A DNA stretch of 33,986 nucleotides from Gemmatimonadaceae bacterium (GCA_014379355.1 JACMLX010000105.1:1-33986); one strand, 5' to 3'. Positions 22,954 to 30,317 are shown, counted from the stretch's first letter. The notes: generated from the sequence alone by a model not told the origin. Numbers and translations are program-made.

Positions 22954-23435
22954 GCGACGGCAGCGGTGGACAGCATGACTGCGAGCGTGTCGTAGCTCGA
23001 CTCGACACCCGTCTCCATGCCCGATGCGAGCGCCATCCCGCGAATCTCCTCGGATGCGTAGCGCTCGGTGATCGTGAGCGTCGTCCGACCACGCTCTTCC
23101 GTCAGCACCTGGGTCACCAACACGGGAGTCGGATACTCCATGAAGTACTCCTCCGCTTCGATGCGTGCGTTCGGCGTGACGTGCAGGTACGTGCCGCGGG
23201 AGCCGAATGACTTGCCGTTCGGATGCTGCCACTGATAGCGATACGTGCCGCCATCACGCAGGTCGATGTCGCAGACGGGCATGGACCATGGATGATGCAC
23301 GCCGAGCCTTTGCTGCACGAGATGTGGTGTGGTGAGGGCGCGGAACAGGACGTCGGCCGGGGCGTCGAAGAGGCGGGTGAGGATCACGTCGCGGTCGCCG
23401 GACGTCACGAAGGTGAGAGTGTGGGTGCGTTCCAT
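22950..23435 (-). CDS. SRPBCC (AHSA1-type) domain protein
   Basis: A 161-residue START-like protein of the activator-of-Hsp90-homologue group: V-I-L-T-R-L-F-D-A-P-A-D-V-L-F-R-A-L-T at 17-35, then D-L-R-D-G-G-T-Y-R-Y-Q-W and the strand E-E-Y-F-M-E-Y-P, closing with the long helix G-M-E-T-G-V-E-S-S-Y-D-T-L. This is a typical partner of ArsR regulators and probably binds a small hydrophobic ligand. It starts 2 nt after the arsR stop and overlaps alkD by 4 bp. It belongs to a different subgroup from the SRPBCC protein at 836-1261 (W-M-P-type core rather than W-W-P-P). Confidence 0.9.
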   Translation of the reverse strand: MERTHTLTFVTSGDRDVILTRLFDAPADVLFRALTTPHLVQQRLGVHHPWSMPVCDIDLRDGGTYRYQWQHPNGKSFGSRGTYLHVTPNARIEAEEYFMEYPTPVLVTQVLTEERGRTTLTITERYASEEIRGMALASGMETGVESSYDTLAVMLSTAAVA

Positions 23436-23437
23436 GG

Positions 23438-23830
23438 TCAGCGCTTCCTTGGGTTGGGAGTCGGGGCGGGAGACGGTGGTGCGGGGTTCTGCATGGATTC
23501 CAACAGGGTGTCGAGCGTCGCGAAGGTGCGTTCCCAGTGCCGGCGATACCGCTCGAGGTACGCCGCGACTTCAGCCATCGGCTCGGCGTTCAGCCGCACG
23601 GGGCGCCGCTGCGCATCGCGGCCGCGCGATACGAGACCGGCCCGCTCGAGCACCTTGATGTGCTTGGAGATGGCGGGCTGGCTCATGTCGAAGGGCCGGG
23701 CCAGCTCGGTCACCGACACCGCACCCGAGGCTAGCCGTGCCAGAATCGCGCGTCGCGTCGGATCCGCGAGCGCTGCGAGGGTCGCGTCGAGGCCGGGCGA
23801 CGGCTGAATTCCATAACTTGATGGTTGCAT
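23438..23830 (-). CDS. ArsR-family transcriptional regulator
   Basis: A 130-residue winged-helix repressor: A-L-A-D-P-T-R-R-A-I-L-A-R-L near residue 20, HTH at 38-66 (V-T-E-L-A-R-P-F-D-M-S-Q-P-A-I-S-K-H-I-K-V-L-E-R-A-G-L), then a C-terminal helix E-R-Y-R-R-H-W-E-R-T-F. No metal-binding cysteines. The frame is open 41 codons further upstream, but ATG 23830 gives the usual start, and it lies exactly at the centre of a 36-bp dyad that is probably the operator. First gene of an operon with SRPBCC and AlkD-like genes; the FMN oxidase gene is divergent. Confidence 0.88.
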   Translation of the reverse strand: MQPSSYGIQPSPGLDATLAALADPTRRAILARLASGAVSVTELARPFDMSQPAISKHIKVLERAGLVSRGRDAQRRPVRLNAEPMAEVAAYLERYRRHWERTFATLDTLLESMQNPAPPSPAPTPNPRKR

Positions 23831-23846
23831 AACCCAACAGTTATGG
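23811..23846. promoter_or_regulatory. 36-bp dyad over the arsR start codon, likely operator
   Basis: CCATAACT at the left end and AGTTATGG at the right are perfect inverted repeats, and a second pair, GGTT and AACC, is nested around the same centre (between 23828 and 23829). In all, about 12 of 18 positions per half are symmetrical. The centre falls on the CAT of the start codon at 23828-23830. Binding here would block transcription or translation of the operon, and could also affect the divergent oxidase gene 100 bp away. Confidence 0.6.
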
Positions 23847-23946
23847 ACCGATCGAGCACTTGTCAAGTGTGCCGCACCTCTGGCCGCCTCCCACCGTACC
23901 GCGTGATAGAATCGACGCAGCCCGCCCCCTCGAAACGCTCCGGACG

Positions 23947-25023
23947 ATGACACTGCTGCTCAATCCCCGCGATTACGAAACCGTCGCGCGCGAACGTCTG
24001 TCGCAGTCGGTCTACGACTATTACGCCGGCGGTGCCGGCGACGAGATCACCGTGCGCGAGAACGAACGTGCGTGGACGCGCCGCCGCCTCGTGCCGCGCA
24101 TGCTGGTGGATGTGAGTGCGTGCGATCTGCGCACGACGGCACTCGGTGCGTCCCTGTCGATGCCGATCATCACGGCGCCGTGTGCGCTCAATCAGCTCGC
24201 GCATCCGGACGGTGAGCTGGCGGTCGCTCGCGCCGTGTCGGCTGCCGGCACGGCGCAGGTGCTGAGCACGCTCAGTTCGACATCGCTGGAAGACGTGGCG
24301 GCCGCGGCGCCGGCACCACGCTGGTTTCAGCTCTACTGCTATCGCGACCGATCCATCACGCACGACCTGGTGAAACGTGCGGAAGCGGCCGGCTACGTCG
24401 CGATCTGCGTCACGGTGGACGTGCAGCGGCCCGGCAATCGCGAGCGCGACATGCGCAACGGCTTCCGTGTTCCGCCCAACGTGCGCGCGATGAACTTCGG
24501 CACCGCGATCGAGGACACGACCGATGGGTCCGCGCTGCTCAAGTACATCAACGATCAGTTCGACCCAAGCCTGACATGGGAGGCACTCGACTGGCTGCGC
24601 GGCATCACGTCGTTGCCGATCGTGGTCAAGGGTGTGTTGTCGCCGGCCGACGCGCGGCTGGCGGTGGCGCATGGTGCGGGCGGCATCGGCGTGTCGAATC
24701 ACGGCGGACGTCAGCTCGACACGGTGCTCAGCTCGTGTGATGCATTGCCGGCGATCGTCGATGCCGTCGCGGGTACGGCCGAGATTTTCGTGGATGGCGG
24801 GATTCGTCGCGGGACCGATGTGCTGACGGCGCTCGCCATGGGTGCGCGAGCCGTGCTCGTCGGCCGACCGTACCTGTGGGGGCTGGCGGTGGATGGCGAG
24901 CGCGGCGTCCTGCGCGTCCTGACGCTGCTGCGTGATGATCTCGCCTTGTCGATGGCGCTGGCCGGCACGCCGACGATCGGGGCCATCGATCAGGCGTTGC
25001 TTGCGCGCACGACCTGCGAGTGA
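23947..25023 (+). CDS. FMN-dependent alpha-hydroxyacid oxidase/dehydrogenase
   Basis: A 358-residue TIM-barrel flavoenzyme of the glycolate oxidase / lactate dehydrogenase family. Visible family blocks: Y-D-Y-Y-A-G-G-A-G-D-E at about 23-33, T-A-P-C-A-L-N-Q-L-A-H-P-D-G-E, W-F-Q-L-Y-C-Y-R-D-R, V-V-K-G-V-L with the FMN lysine, catalytic H252 in S-N-H-G-G-R-Q-L-D, and D-G-G-I-R-R-G-T-D with G-R-P-Y-L-W-G for phosphate binding. It oxidises an alpha-hydroxyacid to the 2-oxo acid, transferring electrons to oxygen or the membrane. A start at 23947 fits the family; no strong Shine-Dalgarno is seen. Divergent from the ArsR operon, with no clear link in function. Confidence 0.93.
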   Translation: MTLLLNPRDYETVARERLSQSVYDYYAGGAGDEITVRENERAWTRRRLVPRMLVDVSACDLRTTALGASLSMPIITAPCALNQLAHPDGELAVARAVSAAGTAQVLSTLSSTSLEDVAAAAPAPRWFQLYCYRDRSITHDLVKRAEAAGYVAICVTVDVQRPGNRERDMRNGFRVPPNVRAMNFGTAIEDTTDGSALLKYINDQFDPSLTWEALDWLRGITSLPIVVKGVLSPADARLAVAHGAGGIGVSNHGGRQLDTVLSSCDALPAIVDAVAGTAEIFVDGGIRRGTDVLTALAMGARAVLVGRPYLWGLAVDGERGVLRVLTLLRDDLALSMALAGTPTIGAIDQALLARTTCE

Positions 25024-25164
25024 ACGCGCTGCATCGGGCGCCGATCGATGGAACCGCCACGGGATTCCGCGAATAGATACCGCACGGGTCATCAGGCAAT
25101 CCGACTCGGCGATTGCGGCGTTATTCAGTGCAGAACACCCGTCGCGACCTCAACTCCAGGACTC

Positions 25165-25842
25165 ATGATCACCGCCATTGCCCGTTTCGTCGCCGCCGCT
25201 CCGCTGGCGGCACTGATCGCGTGCAGCAGCGCCGCCGCCGCGGCAGCTGACGCGAGCGTTGCCCTTCCGGAACCGCCGAAGGATGTGCCTTCACTCTCTG
25301 CAGGTACCCAGACCGCCGTATTCGCCGGCGGCTGCTTCTGGGGCGTCGACGCCGTGTTCAAGCACGTGAAGGGGGTGTCGAAGGTTGTCTCCGGATACGC
25401 TGGCGGCACCGCGGAAACGGCGCGCTACGAAGACGTCGGCAGCGGTAGCACCGGTCATGCCGAAGCGGTGGAAGTCACCTACGATCCCGCGATCGTGTCC
25501 TACGGCACGCTGCTGAAGGTGTTCTTCACGATCGCACACGATCCGACAGAACTGAATCGCCAGGGGCCGGACACCGGTCCGCAGTACCGCTCGACCATCT
25601 TCATTGCGAATGACGCACAGCGTGCTGCCGCCTCGGCCTACATCGCCCAGCTGACCAAGGCCGGCGTCTACCCCAAGCCGATCGTGACGACACTCGAGCC
25701 GCTGAAGGCGTTTTATGCGGCCGAGGCCTATCACCAGAACTATCTCGCGTTGCATCCGACACAGGCGTACATCGTCTACAACGACATGCCGAAGCTCGAA
25801 CTCCTCAAGCGTCGCCTGCCGGAGCTGTACGTCGGATCGTGA
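25165..25842 (+). CDS. msrA: Peptide methionine-S-sulfoxide reductase MsrA, exported lipoprotein form
   Basis: A 225-residue MsrA with an N-terminal export signal. The catalytic cysteine is C57 in A-G-G-C-F-W-G-V-D; Y-A-G-G, the G-H-A-E-A-V-E-V-T-Y-D block and D-P-T-E-L-N-R-Q-G-P-D-T-G-P-Q-Y-R-S follow as in all MsrA. It reduces methionine-S-sulfoxide in proteins. Residues 17-20 (L-I-A-C) form a lipobox, so it is probably tethered in the periplasm, repairing envelope proteins. No resolving cysteine is visible in the C-terminal tail (ending L-P-E-L-Y-V-G-S), so it may depend on a thiol donor. ATG 25165 follows AGGA and begins the signal peptide. A canonical terminator follows. Confidence 0.95.
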   Translation: MITAIARFVAAAPLAALIACSSAAAAAADASVALPEPPKDVPSLSAGTQTAVFAGGCFWGVDAVFKHVKGVSKVVSGYAGGTAETARYEDVGSGSTGHAEAVEVTYDPAIVSYGTLLKVFFTIAHDPTELNRQGPDTGPQYRSTIFIANDAQRAAASAYIAQLTKAGVYPKPIVTTLEPLKAFYAAEAYHQNYLALHPTQAYIVYNDMPKLELLKRRLPELYVGS

Positions 25843-25868
25843 CGATCGAACGATGTCGCATGCAGGAC

Positions 25869-25901
25869 GGGCCGTACTCATCGAGTGCGGCCCGCTTTTT
25901 T
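25869..25901 (+). terminator. Rho-independent terminator of msrA
   Basis: GGGCCGTACTC and GAGTGCGGCCC pair over 11 positions (one T-G) with a 3-nt loop, followed after GC by six T (25896-25901). It lies 26 nt after the msrA stop. This is the only classical hairpin plus T-run terminator I found in the window. Confidence 0.9.
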
Positions 25902-25904
25902 GTT

Positions 25905-26320
25905 CTTCACGGGTCTGAACTGCGGGACGGATAGGGCGCGAGGCCGGAGAGTGCGTCATGATGCCGGCCTGCCTCCTTCGCGCGGCGCCTCCAAACTGCA
26001 ATGGAGGCGGAGCGCACGGAGAACACCGAGCGTGCGCGGTGCAACGATCTGCCCATCGCGCACAAATGATACGTGTGTGAACAGCAGTTCAAACAAGAAG
26101 TCCGCGATGCCTCGCGCCGCACGGATCGTTGCAACCGACGCACTCGACGAGCTCCCTGTGCTATCTCCCTAGAAAGTCAGCGATGTCGCGCGCGGAGACG
26201 ATCGTTGCAACCGACGCACTCAGTTCACTCCGTGCGCTCTTCACCCAAAAAAGTCAGCGATGCCTCGTGCCGCACGGTCGTTGCAATCGACGCACTCGCT
26301 CGGTCCTCACGGCTCCACGA
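25905..26320. repeat. Inverted array 3 of the 77-bp repeat family
   Basis: One eroded forward unit (about 25905-25990, variant type with GGATAGGGCG and CGGAGAGTGCG), one forward unit (about 26003-26075, with GGAGCGCACGGAG and GGTGCAACG), the centre TGAACAGCAGTTCA (26078-26091) and three reverse units: 26100-26175, 26176-26252 and 26253 to about 26320. The reverse units share GATGCCTCG or GATGTCGCG, CGTTGCAACCGACGCACTC and CTCTTCACCCAAAAAA. The last unit runs across the stop codon (26307-26309) and a few end codons of the minus-strand lipoprotein gene. The array starts just after the msrA terminator. Confidence 0.82.
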
Positions 26321-27122
26321 TCCGGCCTGCGACGTTGCCGGCCACGAAGTTCAGGTTGTAGGACGGCATGAAGCCTGAGAAACCTGCCGTCGCGCGCTTG
26401 TTCTGCCCCGCGTTGGCCGGATTGAGCGTGAACGCCGGCCAGTAGATGTAGTTCGCCTGCACGAAGTTCGGACCGAACGGCGGGTTCACCCACGTGCCGG
26501 GGATCGGGACATTCGGCGACAACACTTCCAGCGCCACCATGTCCTGCGCGATCGTCGTTCCGATGGCGAGCGCCGGCTGGATCGCCTCGTGGGTCATTGC
26601 AAAATTGAGCGGCACGGTGGTGATCGCATTCGGCGTCGGCGTGAACGTCACACCGACCTGCTCCACCGAACAGCAGCTCTGCACATCCTGCGGAAGGTTG
26701 CGCTGGAACAGGACCCGCACCCGCACGAAGCGCATCGGTCCGGTCACTGCACCCACCTTGATGTTCGCCGACACCACCGTGCCTGATGTCGGCACCTGTG
26801 CGCCATCGAAATACGTGATCAGCGTGCACGAATTCGCGTTCGGCACGGCGGGCTGGAAATCGGTCGGTCGGATGAAGAAGCCGGCGTACGCCGTCGTCTG
26901 CGCCGGCACACCATCGGCACACCGCACCGTGTTGTTGGCGGGCTGGCCATCGAGGTTCTGGCCAAGCTGGACCTGACGCGCGCCATTGTTGTTGTTGGCG
27001 CCACCGGCCGGCCCGCCGTCGCCGCCGCATGCGGCCAGCAGAACGAAGGATGCGGCAGTGAGGATCTGCATCGTGTGCAGGGCGTTGCGATGGGTGGTGC
27101 TGTTCGCTGTGCGATGTGACAT
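26307..27122 (-). CDS. Hypothetical exported lipoprotein
   Basis: A 271-residue protein of unknown family. The signal ends F-V-L-L-A-A-C-G-G-D-G-G, with lipidated C32 if the ATG at 27122 is used, or C15 if the inner ATG at 27071 is used; the inner start gives the more compact signal. A low-complexity G-G-A-N-N-N-N-G-A linker follows. The mature part is rich in beta-strand-like runs (R-F-V-R-V-R-V-L-F, V-G-V-T-F-T-P) and has a C-C pair (V-Q-S-C-C-S-V). The last five codons (R-I-V-E-P) and the stop lie inside a copy of the 77-bp repeat. I recognise no domain and cannot assign a function. Confidence 0.75.
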   Translation of the reverse strand: MSHRTANSTTHRNALHTMQILTAASFVLLAACGGDGGPAGGANNNNGARQVQLGQNLDGQPANNTVRCADGVPAQTTAYAGFFIRPTDFQPAVPNANSCTLITYFDGAQVPTSGTVVSANIKVGAVTGPMRFVRVRVLFQRNLPQDVQSCCSVEQVGVTFTPTPNAITTVPLNFAMTHEAIQPALAIGTTIAQDMVALEVLSPNVPIPGTWVNPPFGPNFVQANYIYWPAFTLNPANAGQNKRATAGFSGFMPSYNLNFVAGNVAGRIVEP

Positions 27123-27298
27123 GATTGGCTCACGAGTTCAGAGGGCGACCCTGCGGGCGACAGCCCGGTACGCATGGGTGTTCCCTCACTAGCGCGCAGT
27201 CATGTCCCGAATCGCATCATCGGCGGTGCTCGCGCGGGTCGCGATGCTCGTGCGCGTCGGCGTCCGCCTCGGCACCTCGCGCCATGCTCACGATACAC

Positions 27299-27330
27299 GA
27301 CGGGGCCGCAGCATCTGCCGCGGCCCCGTC
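27299..27330 (-). terminator. Perfect 11-bp GC hairpin after the 27-residue-repeat protein gene
   Basis: GACGGGGCCGC and GCGGCCCCGTC are perfectly complementary around a 10-nt loop, 20 nt after the stop codon (minus strand). There is no T-run. It probably ends the transcript of the repeat-protein gene. Confidence 0.55.
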
Positions 27331-27350
27331 GCATGTCAGCGCACGCAACG

Positions 27351-28823
27351 TTATGGCGTGGTCGTGACCGTGACGTTGGATCCTGTCGTCGTGCCGCCCG
27401 TGTTGCCGGTCAGCGTGACGGCCGTCAGTTGCAGCGTGCCCACACCGGCACCCGATGCGAGTTGCTGGTCGGCGCGAATTCCGAACAGCGTGTTGTTCGA
27501 CGACGTCGTGTTCGAGACGGTCGCGGTCAGGTCGCCGCCACTGTTCTCGTCGTGGTCGATGCCATGTCCCGCGTTGCGCAGCACCGTCGCCTTGTTGATC
27601 GCCGAGACGAAATTGCCGGTGCCGTCCTCGCGAAGGCTGATGCCGCCGATCAGGTTGTCCGAGGCTTCGACGCCGTTGATGTTCGCACCGAGATTACCGA
27701 GGAGCTTCTCGCGGATCTTCACGCCGCCGTCGCCGCCATCCGCACCGTTGCGGTTCGCCTTGATGGCCACCAGCGTCGTGACCAGGTCACCACCGCCGGC
27801 AGAGCCGAAGGTGGCGTCATCGTCGTCCTCCTCGAAGTCGATGCCTTCCTCACGATTGCCGCTCGCCTCGACGAAGCTCATGTCCACGCGGAAGTCGCCG
27901 GTGTTGTTCTCGTTGAAGTCGAACCCCTCCTCGTAGTTGTCGATCGCCGAGGTGAACACGACCTTTCCGATCAGGCTGCCGTCATTGTATTCGTCGATGT
28001 CGAAACCGTCGTCGAGATCCGCGGGATCGAAGATGCCATTCTCGCGGAACGTCGAGCCGGACACGGTGAAGTTCACGCTGCCATCGCCGCGTTCGTCCAG
28101 TTCGACGCCGTCGGCCGCATTGTTCGCGGCCGTGCTGAGCGACATGGTGAACGTCAGGCTGCCCAGTCCCCCTTCATTGACGCGCAGGCCGTCACGATCC
28201 GAGACGCTGTAGCCGTTCCGGAGGAATCGCGCTCCGATCACCGTCACGTCCAGCGATGCGTCGGATCCGGCCGACGGCGGCTGCTGATTCTCCGGCGCCG
28301 ATGTGTCGACCTGATCGTTGATCAGGATCCCGTGCCCCTTGTTGTCTGCGACTTCGACATTGATCAGCGCCACCTTGAGGGTGCCGGTCGCCGTGGGCGA
28401 CACCTCGACGGTGATGCCCTCTGCCGGAGAATTCTTCACGGTCAGGTTGCTGACGGCGACATTGCCTCCGCCGACGAACTGAATCGGCGTCCCGCTGGCT
28501 GCGGCGCCGTCGATGGTCGAGCGCGACCCATCGATGCTGAGTGATTGCGTGCCGGCGAACACCACCGGGCTGGTGAGGGCGACCGTGCGCGCGCGACCGA
28601 CGAATTCGATCGATGTGATGCCGGGATTCGAATTCGCGAGTCCGATGGCCGAGCGCAGCGAGCCGGCGCCGGCATCGTTCCCGTTGAGCACGAAGGCCGT
28701 TCGTCCGGACCAGCCGAGCGTGAGATTGGCGTCGCCTTCTGGCGATGACGGCGCAGTAGGCGAGGTGTCCGAGCAGGCCGAGAGGGCCGCAAGGGAGATG
28801 GCAACGACGAGCGAACGCTTCAT
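27351..28823 (-). CDS. Lipoprotein with right-handed beta-helix-like 27-residue acidic repeats
   Basis: A 490-residue predicted surface or periplasmic protein. Lipoprotein signal at 1-17 (L-S-A-C). After a T/S/P-rich linker and a parallel beta-helix-like start (about 75-210), nine repeats follow with the pattern G-hydrophobic-x-x-[DNR]-E-x-x-x-G-[DSN], glycine at 212, 239, 273, 300, 327, 367, 394, 421 and 448. Spacing is exactly 27 in six of eight steps, the others being 34 and 40. Examples: D-G-F-D-I-D-E-Y-N-D-G-S, E-G-F-D-F-N-E-N-N-T-G-D, H-G-I-D-H-D-E-N-S-G-G-D. The repeated acidic residues would line one face of a solenoid and could bind calcium or act as a spacer. ATG 28823 has GGAG 5 nt upstream. 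No enzymatic motif is visible. Confidence 0.8.
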   Translation of the reverse strand: MKRSLVVAISLAALSACSDTSPTAPSSPEGDANLTLGWSGRTAFVLNGNDAGAGSLRSAIGLANSNPGITSIEFVGRARTVALTSPVVFAGTQSLSIDGSRSTIDGAAASGTPIQFVGGGNVAVSNLTVKNSPAEGITVEVSPTATGTLKVALINVEVADNKGHGILINDQVDTSAPENQQPPSAGSDASLDVTVIGARFLRNGYSVSDRDGLRVNEGGLGSLTFTMSLSTAANNAADGVELDERGDGSVNFTVSGSTFRENGIFDPADLDDGFDIDEYNDGSLIGKVVFTSAIDNYEEGFDFNENNTGDFRVDMSFVEASGNREEGIDFEEDDDDATFGSAGGGDLVTTLVAIKANRNGADGGDGGVKIREKLLGNLGANINGVEASDNLIGGISLREDGTGNFVSAINKATVLRNAGHGIDHDENSGGDLTATVSNTTSSNNTLFGIRADQQLASGAGVGTLQLTAVTLTGNTGGTTTGSNVTVTTTP

Positions 28824-29157
28824 GTGGGCTCCAGCAGGTTCGAGTGGTTCTTCGGTCGCCGTGCCGCGCTGAAATGCGTCTGGGTGATCGGCAGGCGAAC
28901 CCGGGAAACGATACGGACTGCGTCTTCCCGATGCTGTCACGACCTCGTAACGCGAGATGTAGCGTTCCTGTCACGCGCGCGACGCGACCCATGGCGTCAC
29001 CGGCCGAAGCCGAGATGTGGCGGTGTGTGCCGGATCCGGGCGCGCGATCACGTATTGTCGTAGGGAGCCTCGGCGCAATCACCGCGAGTTCCATCGTCGC
29101 CCGGCCGCATCACGCAGCGCCGCACAGCAGTCTGTCACCGCACCAGGGAGCGTTCCG
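28824..29157. other. Divergent intergenic region between two envelope protein genes
   Basis: A 334-bp region between divergently transcribed genes, holding both promoters. I found no clear -35/-10 pair and no supported small gene. CTCG and CGAG flank TAACG at about 28952-28964 as a weak dyad, not enough to call a site. Confidence 0.5.
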
Positions 29158-30312
29158 ATGAAGATTCGCCGTGGCGTCTGCGCGATGCTTTCACTGCCCG
29201 CTGCAATCGGAGTGCTGTCGGCATACGTGCGGCCGCAGGCGCCGGAGCACGACCTCGTTGGCATCGTAAAAGCGTGGGTGACGATGCCGCAGCCGGGCGA
29301 CTGGCAGTCACTCGATCGGCTGCCCGGCATTCGCTGGGCGTCGATGCCACCATCGAGCCTGAAGAACTGCCTGCCCGATGGCGGATGTTTCGCGCGGCAG
29401 GGCGTGGCGACCATCGCCGGGCGGAATGTCGCGATCGTCGCGAGTGGCGCGCGCACGATGGTCTTCAATCTTTACTTCCGGAATGGCGGCGCACCGTTCG
29501 GTGAAGCGGCCGTTCTTGGCGCGCTGAACGCCGCCGCGCTCACGACGACGCTCACACGCTGTCCGGTGCGCGGTCGTGCCGGAAGCACCAACTGGTATCG
29601 ACTGGGCGGAGCGAAGGTCGCACCGTCCGTCTTCTCGGTGCAGCCGGCGTCCGCCCGTCGCACGGGCGAAGGATTCGTGATCAGCAATGGCGCTGAATTG
29701 CCGCAGCTGCAGCCGGCGCAGCTCGCGATGTACAGTGAGCAGTGTGAGGTCGGCGCGACGCAGCAACCGGTGGCGACCACGCTGCCGCACGAAGCGCTGG
29801 CACAGACGTTCGTCACGCTCCTCGCACCTTCGGCCGGCGGCACGACGTATGACTGGAAAACACTCATCGCGCTTCCGACGGGCATCACCTGGACCGCGTC
29901 GGCGCCGGCACGAGGCGATCTCTCCTACCGGGACGATCGCAATCCGTACAACAGTCAGGGCACGTTGAAACTCGGCGGTCGAGAATTCTCGGTGCTGGCG
30001 AGTGGATCACAGACGCAGGTGCAGACGATCTATCTCGACGAGATGGGGTTGCATCCCAAGGGTGAGCACATGCTTGGCGTGGTGTATCAGAAGGGTGTGG
30101 CGGTTCAGCTGTCGCGCTGTGGTCCGTTGTACACGGAATCGACGAACAACTGGTACGCACTCACGAGTGCCAGCACACGCCCTGCGATGATCCGCCAGTC
30201 GATCCGCTACGATGGCAATCAGGTGCAGGATACATACGCGCTGCGGCTCGATGGCTCATTGCCGGCCCGTGATCCGCGCGACCGCAATCCCGGCGTGAAC
30301 GGCTGTCGCTGA
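29158..30312 (+). CDS. Hypothetical exported protein with an internally duplicated domain
   Basis: A 384-residue protein with a signal peptide (about 1-22) and two copies of one domain, at about 48-162 and 231-350. Both copies follow the order: D-W-[QK]-[ST]-L then L-P-G-I-x-W or L-P-x-G-I-T-W; a G-R-x-[VF]-x-[IV]-[VL]-A-S-G block; T-x-V-x-x-[LI]-Y; a conserved cysteine-proline region (R-C-P-V or R-C-G-P); and T-N-W-Y. Copy 1 has an extra C-L-P-D-G-G-C loop. I know no family for it. Each domain has one conserved C near the W-Y motif. It may be a binding protein of the envelope. ATG 29158 has GGGAG 7 nt upstream. A short hairpin lies just after the stop. Confidence 0.75.
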   Translation: MKIRRGVCAMLSLPAAIGVLSAYVRPQAPEHDLVGIVKAWVTMPQPGDWQSLDRLPGIRWASMPPSSLKNCLPDGGCFARQGVATIAGRNVAIVASGARTMVFNLYFRNGGAPFGEAAVLGALNAAALTTTLTRCPVRGRAGSTNWYRLGGAKVAPSVFSVQPASARRTGEGFVISNGAELPQLQPAQLAMYSEQCEVGATQQPVATTLPHEALAQTFVTLLAPSAGGTTYDWKTLIALPTGITWTASAPARGDLSYRDDRNPYNSQGTLKLGGREFSVLASGSQTQVQTIYLDEMGLHPKGEHMLGVVYQKGVAVQLSRCGPLYTESTNNWYALTSASTRPAMIRQSIRYDGNQVQDTYALRLDGSLPARDPRDRNPGVNGCR

Positions 30313-30317
30313 CGCGC

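Noticed and set aside
10750..26320. CRISPR array
   Set aside because: Units are diverged over their whole length, arranged in both orientations, with no constant repeat and variable spacer, and no cas genes are present.
10750..26320. Integron cassette array (attC sites)
   Set aside because: No integrase, no single gene per repeat, and units are tandem rather than flanking cassettes.
27174..28544. Open frame of 456 codons antisense to the 27-residue-repeat protein
   Set aside because: Its D/V/R-rich repeats are the complement of the repeats of the real gene, which has a proper lipoprotein signal and ribosome binding site.
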